From Candidatus Palauibacter polyketidifaciens (GTDB lineage: Bacteria > Gemmatimonadota > Gemmatimonadetes > Palauibacterales > Palauibacteraceae): a stretch of 64,000 nucleotides of DNA. The stretch lies in NCBI RefSeq assembly GCF_947581785.1, contig NZ_CANPVO010000013.1, positions 62,001 to 126,000 on the forward strand, written 5' to 3'. Position numbers and translations under genes: made by a program. This document shows positions 44,875-52,666 of the stretch, piece by piece. The notes beneath the pieces are model-generated. The model worked only from the letters and a program-made list of their open reading frames with translations. It was not told the DNA's origin and did not search any database. Position 1 is the stretch's first letter, and the number at the start of each line of letters is the position of its first letter.

Positions 44875-45411
44875 ATGAAGAATGAACTACACCTTGTTCT
44901 GGCCGCGGCTTCGAGCCTCGCATTTGCCGCCATTGCGACGTCAGCTGCGGCGCAACAGATCTCCGAACAGGCTGTCATTGATGCACAGAATGCCTGGGGC
45001 GCGGGTATTGTCGCGATCGCCAGGACCCATGCCGATGGCGGCGACTATGCCGCCCGTGCAACGGAACACATCAATGATCTTTATGCATATGGCGAGACCA
45101 ACGTCATGTTCAAGCCGACCATGGCAGCGGAAGATCAGTTCCGTGAGACATTTGAGGAAGCTCTGAGCTATTTCATTGGGCAAGACGGAACGGAAGACAA
45201 GGGGTTCGCAATCTCGGGCTGGACCAACGTTCGGTGGGAGAACAACGGCATCTACACCAACGACGCCTCCGCAATGGCCATGGGCAACTACTACTTCACC
45301 GGCCCGGACGGCAACGAGACGAAGGTCGAATACACCTTTGGCTACGTCCTTGTTGGCGGTGATTTGAAGATCAATCTTCATCACTCATCGTTGCCCTACA
45401 GTCCCGAATAG
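44875..45411 (+). CDS. Secreted SnoaL-like/DUF4440-type small protein
   Basis: The predicted 178-residue exported protein has signal peptide MKNELHLVLAAASSLAFAAI ending near AAAQQ. The mature part begins ISEQAVIDAQNAWGAGIVAI and continues HINDLYAYGETNVMFKPTMA, EALSYFIGQDG, AMAMGNYYFTGPDGNETKVE and ends LKINLHHSSLPYSPE. The mix of an alpha/beta cone and the pattern of WxxGI...T.W suggest an SnoaL/NTF2-like fold. From memory, close look-alikes in alphaproteobacteria are often labelled phosphoribosyl-AMP cyclohydrolase, but no such catalytic motifs are present. Parts are below 50% G+C, far from the genome average, so recent acquisition is likely. Function unknown. Confidence 0.72.
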   Translation: MKNELHLVLAAASSLAFAAIATSAAAQQISEQAVIDAQNAWGAGIVAIARTHADGGDYAARATEHINDLYAYGETNVMFKPTMAAEDQFRETFEEALSYFIGQDGTEDKGFAISGWTNVRWENNGIYTNDASAMAMGNYYFTGPDGNETKVEYTFGYVLVGGDLKINLHHSSLPYSPE

Positions 45412-45463
45412 TCGCGAAGCCCGGCCCGGACGGAAGTGGACGGACGAAGGATCGACGCGCCCG

Positions 45464-46385
45464 CTAAGCTGACCAGGTCTCGCGGCCAACCACGACGACT
45501 CCTTCGCGCACGGTGACATCCCGGTAGAGGTCGCCGAGCCGCTTCGTGAGCGGCCCCGGCGACCCGTCTCCGATGATCCGTCCGTCGATTTCCGTCACAC
45601 TCGCGAGTTCTCCCATCGTGCCGGTGCAGAACGCCTCGTCGGCGCGGTAGGCCTCGGTTGAGGGAGAGATCCTTCACCCGGCTCGGGATGTCGTGCTCCG
45701 CGCAGAGTTCGAGCACCGTGGCGCGGGTGATCCCCTCGGGACAGGCGACGGTCCGACTCGTCATCGCGACGCCGTCGCGCACGAAGAAGAGATGGGTGGC
45801 GTTCGTCTCGGCGATGAAGCCGTTGCCGTCGAGCATCAGCGCGTCATCGGCCCCGGCCGCGTTCGCCTCGATCTTGGCCAGGATCGACTGCAGGAGGTTC
45901 GCGTGGTGGATCTTCGGATCCAGCGTGTCGGGCCCGAAGCGGCGCAGCGAACTCGTGATCAGCTTGAGGCCCGCCCGCTCGTATACCGGCGCCTTGTGCT
46001 CGGCGAGCACGATGAGCGTGGGGCCCGACCGGTTGAGGCGCGGATCCATTCCGCTGGTGACCTTCACGCCCCGCGTCAGCGTGAGCCGGATGTGCACCCC
46101 GTCGCGCATGCCGTTCGCGGCGAGCGTCCGGCGGATCTCTTCGATGATCTCCTCGTCCGGGGGGATCTCGGCGAAGGCGAGCGCCAGGGCCGAGGACCGG
46201 AGCCGGGCGAGGTGCTCCCGCAGCTTGAAGATGCGGCCGTCGTACAGGCGCAGCCCCTCCCAGACGGCATCGCCCCCCTGCACCACCGAGTCGAAGGGGC
46301 TGATGCCGGCCTCGTCCCGGTGGACCAGCGTCCCGTTGACGTTGACGATGAGATCGCGGTTTCGTTCGTTGAAGGGTTGCCGCAC
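45464..46385 (-). pseudogene. Class IV aminotransferase (branched-chain/D-amino-acid type) broken by a one-base frameshift
   Basis: PLP-dependent fold-type IV aminotransferase, start near GTG 46385 (MRQPFNERNRDLIVNVNG). The first two thirds are normal: GISPFDSVVQGGDAVWEGLR, the lysine-bearing PKIHHANLLQSILAKIEA, and DGNGFIAETNATHLFFV. At about 45655-45660 an extra base (CTCAACCGAG where CTCACCGAG is expected) throws the frame after VKDLSL. Skipping it restores TEAYRADEAFCTGTMGELAS and continues to a TAG at 45464. Without correction the frame reads nonsense to 45396. It may be a true pseudogene or a sequencing/assembly error. It lies at the edge of the conflict island. Confidence 0.85.
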
Positions 46386-46593
46386 CTCATGTCCCAATCT
46401 GACGGTCCTTGACCCCCGGCTCCTCCGGAGGTCCGCATCAGTCCCCTTGCCGACACCCACCGCAAACTGGACTCGAGGCTCAATGCTCGCCGCTGCACGC
46501 CCGCGAAGCAGACATCTACGTCAAGTCATCGCACCGCTATCGCCGTAGCGAATCCCTCTAATCGAAGCACAACGGATCGCTCAGCCTCATAGT

Positions 46594-47445
46594 TCAACCA
46601 CCCCCGCACACGGCACACGTCCCTCGTTCCCGAACGAACAAGTCCTCTGGCGGCGTCGCTCTCTTCAGGTTCATCCACGCTGACGCGTTGCCGCTTTGAA
46701 TCGCGCAGCACCGCAACCAATGTAGGAGCCGGCCGAGTCGTCGTTCCTGCATTGAACACCAAGAACTGACGGGCGCCGTGCTCTCCTCTACTCTCCTCCT
46801 CCATTCGTCCTGGAAGAGTTCTCCTAAGCAGAATTCCAACGCCCCCATCGGCGTGACGAAATAACTCGGCAGTCGCGGAATCGGCAACCATTTCGGGAAC
46901 GGCGGACTATCACGGTCTCCCAAAGCGTGCATGTGGAAGTACGGCCCGGGCGCTCCTAGCCTGCCGAGTTCGATTCGCCACATCGCGAGACGGCTACATT
47001 TGTTAGTTCCCCGCTCACCCAGATCATCACACGATACCGGTGGAGGCGTCCAATCCTCTTCCGCGTCGTCTTCATAGATGGCGATCCGCAGGGATGCCTT
47101 ACCCGAGAACGAAATTAGACGAACGTTTCGATTCGTACGCTCCCGTTGTCGCCTTCCACGCCGGCTTCCCTCTGATTCTACGCGCGAAATCTCCCAGATC
47201 CCGTCGATACACGCTCGCACTGGCCGCCCCGGACTACGATCGTAGGTGAGAGTCGGCTTCGTCCAGAGGCCTTCCAACTCAAAGGGTCTAATGTGGGCGC
47301 CCGTTGTACTTCGGATTCCCTCGATGTGCGCGGAGAACTGTTCCAGACGCCAGACCGTGTTTCGGTCGAGGACAGGTGCGGCGATTTTCTTGAAATCGTT
47401 CGCTTCTCTGGCAAGCTCCGCGATGTTGAAGTAAAGTCCTGACAT
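46594..47445 (-). CDS. Unknown protein, third member of the kinase-receiver cassette
   Basis: The 283-residue protein starts three bases after the receiver gene stop, so it is part of the same transcript. I do not recognise the family. Visible features: an N-terminal helical stretch (AELAREANDFKKIAAPVLDR), a beta-rich middle (NVRLISFSGKASLRIAIYED; MWRIELGRLGAPGPYFHMH), a distinctive block FPKWLPIPRLPSYFVTPMGA then LEFCLGELFQDEWRR, and a basic helical tail with LLHWLRCCAIQSGNASAWMN. It ends CAVCGGG. No nuclease, TM or toxin motif is evident. Base composition matches the island and differs from the core genome. It could be the effector or a specificity factor of the cassette. Confidence 0.65.
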   Translation of the reverse strand: MSGLYFNIAELAREANDFKKIAAPVLDRNTVWRLEQFSAHIEGIRSTTGAHIRPFELEGLWTKPTLTYDRSPGRPVRACIDGIWEISRVESEGSRRGRRQRERTNRNVRLISFSGKASLRIAIYEDDAEEDWTPPPVSCDDLGERGTNKCSRLAMWRIELGRLGAPGPYFHMHALGDRDSPPFPKWLPIPRLPSYFVTPMGALEFCLGELFQDEWRRRVEESTAPVSSWCSMQERRLGRLLHWLRCCAIQSGNASAWMNLKRATPPEDLFVRERGTCAVCGGG

Positions 47446-47448
47446 GTC

Positions 47449-48624
47449 TTATGCTATTCGATATTCGTCGAGAGGGTCGACGATGGCTCGCATCTCAGGA
47501 ACCTCCTCCACCGTGGATATTCTCATCCATGCCGACTCTGCGAATGCCGGCCAGTGATCTGGGCGTACGTTGACCGCATCCGACGGGGAGGTGAATCGTC
47601 CAGACGGCTGGAGGTTCTCGTCCAAGCATACGACTGGCCGGCTGATTTCAAGCAGATCTAACTCCTTGCCCGCTTTCTCGCGGAGCGCTATTCCGAACTC
47701 GCCTGAGTCTCCGCTGGATCCGGCCGTAAGTTGCCAAACGTAGTCCTCTATAGCGCCCCGCCACCACCGATCGCCGAGAAAATCTGCGAGAAGCCCCGAG
47801 TATCTTCGATCATTGAGATCTCTCCTCAAGGCAGAATCCGACACAAGGAGTTTGCGCAGGTCATCTAGCCTTAACCGAAGGCGGGCGGCCAGCCAATGTT
47901 CATCCCAAAGAAAACTAGGAAATGGAAGAATCTGATGGAGGAGCCATCGAAGGAAAAGAACGCTGCCAGCTCCTCCGGCAAGCTCATGAATGGGAGGCTG
48001 GCATTCCCGCACGTCCCGCCAGCACCGCTCGTACCAGCCGATCCCCTCGGCCAATCCCAATAGGCGTTCCGCTTGAGATTCCGAATCGCGGGGATCACTC
48101 GGCCACTCTGCAGGAAGCTTGCGCGTTGCGCGCGCAAGCTCAAGCATCTGTTCGACCCGCCGTGAGTCCTGCTTCTCAAAGACCCACTCCAAGTTATTCA
48201 GGCGGGCCAAGACATGACGGGCGCTAGAACTGGGAAGCCGAATCCTACCTTTGGCCTCGGCCAAGCGGGCGGTGTGTAGGGCGAATGCCGCCCGTTGCGT
48301 CGATGGCGGCGTGCCTCCCGGGCCCGCGGGCTTCTGGTCAACTAGCTCACGCAAGACGGTGGCTAGCGCCAAGCCTGTCTGGATCCGGAACGGCGCGTCC
48401 TGCCGATCGCGCCCCGACCAGTCGTCGAGCTTGTAGTCGACGAGCACAAGATTGGCTCGTTCAAGGTCGGCGGTATCTATGTCCGACGGATGGAGTACTT
48501 CGATGTCCGCCCGGCCGTCGAAGGCGTTTATCATTTTATTGCGGACATCATCTGGAAAATCGTCAACGATCAGCACAAAGGGCTTGCCGCCGGGATCGTG
48601 CGATGTCTTGGAGCGTTGGATCAT
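47449..48624 (-). CDS. Receiver-domain protein with large uncharacterised C-terminal region
   Basis: The 391-residue protein begins with an atypical two-component receiver: KPFVLIVDDFPDDVRNKMIN gives the acidic pair D21/D22, and ANLVLVDYKLDDWSG gives the phospho-acceptor D63. This matches the 'response receiver' class associated with conflict systems (Response_reg_2 type, from memory) rather than CheY-like regulators. Residues about 120-390 are mostly helical (RVEQMLELARATRKLP, ERLLGLAEGIGWYERCWRDV, LLADFLGDRWWRGAIEDYV) with no DNA-binding motif. Its ATG overlaps the kinase stop (ATGA). It is presumably phosphorylated by the adjacent kinase; the output is unknown. Confidence 0.78.
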   Translation of the reverse strand: MIQRSKTSHDPGGKPFVLIVDDFPDDVRNKMINAFDGRADIEVLHPSDIDTADLERANLVLVDYKLDDWSGRDRQDAPFRIQTGLALATVLRELVDQKPAGPGGTPPSTQRAAFALHTARLAEAKGRIRLPSSSARHVLARLNNLEWVFEKQDSRRVEQMLELARATRKLPAEWPSDPRDSESQAERLLGLAEGIGWYERCWRDVRECQPPIHELAGGAGSVLFLRWLLHQILPFPSFLWDEHWLAARLRLRLDDLRKLLVSDSALRRDLNDRRYSGLLADFLGDRWWRGAIEDYVWQLTAGSSGDSGEFGIALREKAGKELDLLEISRPVVCLDENLQPSGRFTSPSDAVNVRPDHWPAFAESAWMRISTVEEVPEMRAIVDPLDEYRIA

Positions 48625-50906
48625 TTCGAGAACCTGACTTCCACGGCTGTGGCGTAAGGCGGCGAAGGTTCGACAAACTGCACACCTAAGCCGTAATACT
48701 CAAGCATGCTGCGGGTGATGGTGAGGCCCAAGCCCATACCTTGGCCGAGCATTGAATCCGGGCTATCGGTGGTGGACTCGAAGGGTCGGAACCAGCGTTC
48801 AGCCTCAGCGAGGGCGACCGCAACACCCGTATTCTGTACTCGCACGCGCACACCCTTGGAATCGGAAGCGGCCGAAGCGTGGATGCGGCCTTCAGGCTTC
48901 GCCGCCTTCACTGCATTGGTCAATAGATTTGCGAAGATCGTTGACAATTCGGCCGGGAACATCGGCGGTGACTTCAGGGCCGGCGGAATGTCGGAGAGTA
49001 TCTCAACATGGTACCGTTCGGCGGAGTGCCGGACCAACCGAACGGCGGAATCGAATCGTTCAGCGATGGACTGTCGCGACCGTCGCCGTCTGGCGTTCAC
49101 AGACACTACATCCGTCAGATATGAGGCGTGCCGCTCCACGGTCTGCCGAAGATCCACCGCGACACGCCACGCCCCCTGCAGGCGCCTTCGCTCCTCGCCT
49201 AGCAGCGCCCCCTCTTCGAGAATGACCTTGAGCGATTGATCCAAGGTCTGCGCCGTGCCGAGCACGCCATTGACCTCGTGTACGAAGGCGGCCATCTGAG
49301 TTCCGACCGACGCCAAGATGCGGAGCATGGCCCCCTCCCATATGATGGTGTCGGCCCGGTCCCTAACGTGCTCCAGCGCCACGGCTGCCCTATCGATGAG
49401 GGACTCGGCCCCTTCGAGGTCGCGTTGGCTTAGAAGAGAATGGATCTCCTTGATGACCCCCTTGGCGTCCTCGATCTCGACACGGAGGGATCGGGTAGCA
49501 GCTGTGGACAGCTTCGCCTCCCGAGCGGCCGCTCGAATTGCGGCCCGTTTCTGGCGCTCCGCAAGACCGGCGGCTGCTCGCACGCGGGTGCATAAGTCCA
49601 CTCCAGTGCGAACATGATCGACGAGCGCGAGGAACCCTGCCTCCGGCACGAACCCCTCCCGGTTGACCAAGATTCGTAGAGTTGGGGCGTGTTCCTGAGT
49701 CAGGAAGACGCCGCCGAAGTAGTTGTTCTTCGGTAGGCGAGTCAGCCCCGCGTCTACATCCTTATCGCCCCACTCGGCGCTGAAGTCTAGGTCGCGAAGC
49801 AGTTCCAGTTGGCGGGGGCGGCGAGTGTAGTCGGAGTCGATCGATAGCCAGTCGTCATCACCATACGGAAGGACTCGAAACCCCTCGAGGAACACATGAA
49901 CACCACTGGCTCTCGCTGCCCACACTCGCTGATCCTGTCTCGCTCTTAAGTGACCCTCGCGAATCAAGATCCGTGCGTCAAAGCACGGCGATGAGATGGT
50001 ACGGTGCAAGGAGTTGGAGTAGCCCCGCGCGTCGGGATTCTCCTCAAGGGTCCGGCGGGTCGGCGCGATCGCGTAGACGACGTTGCTGCTGCCCGGGGCG
50101 GCACGCATCTCCACAACCCAAGTCGCCAAGTCCGCCACCAGCTCCCAGTAGTCGTCTCCCGTCTCAAAGTCGCCGTCGAGGACCACTCGAAATCCGGCTA
50201 AGGGCGAAGATTCGACCGGTGCGCCGATGTCTCGCACTTCGGGACGTTCGAAGAGAAGCGGCGCAGGAATCACGTTTTCTGGCAAAGGATCTCGGATGAA
50301 ATCCGGAGCCTGAAATGACGAGATCTCCGCCAAGAACCTGGATCGCTCGGACTCAGTCCACTTTCGCCTTAACTGCGACAACGTAAGGGTCGTCCCGGAT
50401 AGGGCATCGGGACGCGCCGCCCGCTCACCGAACAAAATCGTGCCGGGCGGGATGTCATCGAGGGTCTCGAATCCCTCAATCTTGTCCCAGTCAATGACTG
50501 CGTGCAGCGCAGTAGGACTCGTTCCCGAAGTAACGCTCTCGACCTCCAGCCTTCTGGCCAGTTTGTGGGCGGCCAAGCGACCGATCCCCTTCACGCCTGT
50601 GTAGCGTCGTCCAAACCTCGTCGAGCGCCTTGTACCCAGTTCCTTGAACCGGGATGCGACCCTCAGGAAACCGGAGATAAACTGGTCGCGAGTCATGCCG
50701 ACGCCGTTGTCCGTCACTACAATTCGACCGCTGCGAGGATCATCCAAGGACTCGCCATGGACTAGGACCTCGGTGGCGTCGGCATCGTAGGAGTTCTTGA
50801 TGAGTTCGATCAAGGCAGTCGAATCTCGCCCGACGAGGAGTTCTCCGAGTTCCCGGAACAGGTGAGTGTCAACCGTGAACCGCGGGTCTTCCGTGACGCT
50901 AGACAT
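48621..50906 (-). CDS. Dual-GHKL protein: N-terminal Hsp90/MORC-like ATPase plus C-terminal histidine kinase
   Basis: The 761-residue soluble protein carries two GHKL ATPase modules. The N-terminal one resembles Hsp90/MutL/MORC: LIELIKNSYDADA (34-44 with catalytic Glu/Asn), DNGVGM (66-71), TGVKGIGRLAAHKLA (103-117). An S5-like middle region runs to about 430. A coiled coil leads to a kinase H-box FVHEVNGVLG with His near 543, then N-box FANLLTNAVKAA (about 658-669) and G-box GMGLGLTITRSML. There are no TM helices or sensor domains, so input must come from inside the cell, for example from the ATPase clamp. Its start overlaps the methyltransferase stop by eight bases. Role in defence is inferred from context. 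Confidence 0.83.
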   Translation of the reverse strand: MSSVTEDPRFTVDTHLFRELGELLVGRDSTALIELIKNSYDADATEVLVHGESLDDPRSGRIVVTDNGVGMTRDQFISGFLRVASRFKELGTRRSTRFGRRYTGVKGIGRLAAHKLARRLEVESVTSGTSPTALHAVIDWDKIEGFETLDDIPPGTILFGERAARPDALSGTTLTLSQLRRKWTESERSRFLAEISSFQAPDFIRDPLPENVIPAPLLFERPEVRDIGAPVESSPLAGFRVVLDGDFETGDDYWELVADLATWVVEMRAAPGSSNVVYAIAPTRRTLEENPDARGYSNSLHRTISSPCFDARILIREGHLRARQDQRVWAARASGVHVFLEGFRVLPYGDDDWLSIDSDYTRRPRQLELLRDLDFSAEWGDKDVDAGLTRLPKNNYFGGVFLTQEHAPTLRILVNREGFVPEAGFLALVDHVRTGVDLCTRVRAAAGLAERQKRAAIRAAAREAKLSTAATRSLRVEIEDAKGVIKEIHSLLSQRDLEGAESLIDRAAVALEHVRDRADTIIWEGAMLRILASVGTQMAAFVHEVNGVLGTAQTLDQSLKVILEEGALLGEERRRLQGAWRVAVDLRQTVERHASYLTDVVSVNARRRRSRQSIAERFDSAVRLVRHSAERYHVEILSDIPPALKSPPMFPAELSTIFANLLTNAVKAAKPEGRIHASAASDSKGVRVRVQNTGVAVALAEAERWFRPFESTTDSPDSMLGQGMGLGLTITRSMLEYYGLGVQFVEPSPPYATAVEVRFSK

Positions 50907-52617
50907 TCGGATGAATCTCGGAAGCCGGGGCGCGCGTGCGGAAGGGGCGACGCCATTTCATCAACTTCCTGCGCTGTTCTCGAAGAGTGTTGATGTCGGC
51001 TGCACTCAGCCCGAGCCCAGCACGGAGTACATGCTTATCGGCCAAGGACCTTGCCTCCTCCTCACGACCCGCCCGAAGGAGGCGATGGATCGGCTCAAAC
51101 GCGCACTCGGCGCTTGGGACCAATGGGACCGGGAGGCGGTTCAGCGTGCCGGGCTCGATCTTGAGTACACCGCCTCCGTAACGGCGGCCGTAGAGTTCCG
51201 CCCAGAGACCGACGGCACTCGTGAGGAATCCCACGGCTACGGCCTCCGGCTCAACAGGAAGACCCTCTTTCCAGCCGACCCAGTGCATCGTGTTGGTGCA
51301 ATGGAAACCCCCTCGGTTGAGGACCAACAACGGAGGGCCCAATCGTGCGCAGGTAGCGAATGCATCTGGCGGATCGGGGAGATCGATCTGAAACCAGTCG
51401 TCCCGGAGCGCACACTTGTATCTCTGCTCGACACCGTTTTGAACACCCTCGTCGATCCATCGCTCGACCTCGGCACTTCCGCCGTTCTCCGGGGGGCGGA
51501 CCAAGAAGGCCCGACCTCCGTTCTTCGCGAGACGCTCGTGGTCGTCGGCGTCCAAGGCCAAACCTGTAAGCCACCGCGTGCGCGCTACGATGGGATGGCG
51601 CGAGGGTTCCGGCACGCCCAACTCGTCAAGGTTACGCCGAGATCGAATGAAGTGGCCGTTGGCTCCCGTTACGATGCCGACGCGCACGGTGGCGAGTTCC
51701 GAGACACGCCGAAACTCTGGACCCTCTTCAAGCCGACGCAGTAGGGCGAGCACCGCAGAATCGATTCTTCGCCCGCGCACGAGTGCGGACTGCGCTTCGC
51801 GGGATCCGTCCGAACGTGCGAGCGCGGACTCAATTTCTTCGACGGAATCGACTGCCGCTTCTCTCGACTCGCCACACTCTCCGAAACCGGAACATGCCAC
51901 GAGTACGACTGCTTCTTCGGTGCCTTCGAAGAAGCGCTCGCGGATGTGGACCAAGCGAGTGGTCGAAAACCGCTGGCGGAGGACCGCGCGCACCGGCTCG
52001 GCGTAGTCGGCCTGAAGGATCGCCTCCGGCACGAGCATCGCGAGTCGCCCGTTGACGGCGAGGTATTCCAAGGAGTGGAGAAGGAAATAAGCCCAGAGGC
52101 TGGCTGTGGCGGGCAAGTTTAGTGGCGAGGCGGCGGCCACGATCCGTGCGGTCTCGCGCTGCTCCTCCGTCATCCAGTGGTGTCGGACATACGGTGGATT
52201 GCCCACGATGGCCGCGAACGGATCCGGCGACAACTGAGCGGGCGATGTCTTCAGGAAGTCGTTGGTCGTGAAGTTGGCATCGACGAGACGCGCGTCGGAT
52301 TCCACCGCGTCGGCGCAAGCGCCATCAATGTCAACTCCGTACAATTGCTCATATGGGCCTTCGATGCCGCGCTCCGCGAGTACGTGAGCGGCCGCGTCCA
52401 CGAAGGCACAGCCTCCGTAGCTTGGGTCGAGGAGTGGTCCGGTTCGGTCGCCCAAAGCCCACCGAGCCATCGTAGTCGCTACGTCACGGGGCGTGTAGTA
52501 CGCGCCCAAGCGCCGACGACGGCTGACTTGTGAGCCCGCCAAGGTTGACTGCGCATCAGGTGTCGTACCGGACGCAACCTCTGGCGCGGCCTGCTCTTCA
52601 ACCACGGTTGGAGTCAT
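50899..52617 (-). CDS. N6-adenine DNA methyltransferase (Eco57I/class I type) without nuclease domain
   Basis: The predicted 572-residue protein starts at ATG 52617, with GAGGGAGG just upstream. Methyltransferase motifs in gamma order: GAYYTP (motif X, 38-43), LLDPSYGGCAFVDAA (motif I), YGVDID (motif II) and NPPYVRHHW (motif IV catalytic, 140-148). Residues from about 330 form a target-recognition-like region (VRVGIVTGANGHFIRSRRNL; GVLKIEPGTLNRLPVPL). The N-terminus has no PD-(D/E)XK domain, so unlike type IIG enzymes it cannot cut DNA itself. It heads a four-gene coupled cassette with the kinase, receiver and unknown protein, in a restriction-modification neighbourhood. Confidence 0.87.
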   Translation of the reverse strand: MTPTVVEEQAAPEVASGTTPDAQSTLAGSQVSRRRRLGAYYTPRDVATTMARWALGDRTGPLLDPSYGGCAFVDAAAHVLAERGIEGPYEQLYGVDIDGACADAVESDARLVDANFTTNDFLKTSPAQLSPDPFAAIVGNPPYVRHHWMTEEQRETARIVAAASPLNLPATASLWAYFLLHSLEYLAVNGRLAMLVPEAILQADYAEPVRAVLRQRFSTTRLVHIRERFFEGTEEAVVLVACSGFGECGESREAAVDSVEEIESALARSDGSREAQSALVRGRRIDSAVLALLRRLEEGPEFRRVSELATVRVGIVTGANGHFIRSRRNLDELGVPEPSRHPIVARTRWLTGLALDADDHERLAKNGGRAFLVRPPENGGSAEVERWIDEGVQNGVEQRYKCALRDDWFQIDLPDPPDAFATCARLGPPLLVLNRGGFHCTNTMHWVGWKEGLPVEPEAVAVGFLTSAVGLWAELYGRRYGGGVLKIEPGTLNRLPVPLVPSAECAFEPIHRLLRAGREEEARSLADKHVLRAGLGLSAADINTLREQRRKLMKWRRPFRTRAPASEIHPNV

Positions 52618-52666
52618 GGCCTCCCTCGAAGGTCCGTGCGGGGCGGAAGCGGTAAGCCCCGTAACG

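Noticed and set aside
44875-45411. Phosphoribosyl-AMP cyclohydrolase
   Set aside because: Similar proteins often carry this name, but the HisI metal-binding cysteines and motifs are absent and the protein is exported.
50899-52617. Type IIG restriction-methylation enzyme
   Set aside because: There is no N-terminal nuclease domain; the protein begins about 35 residues before methyltransferase motif X.
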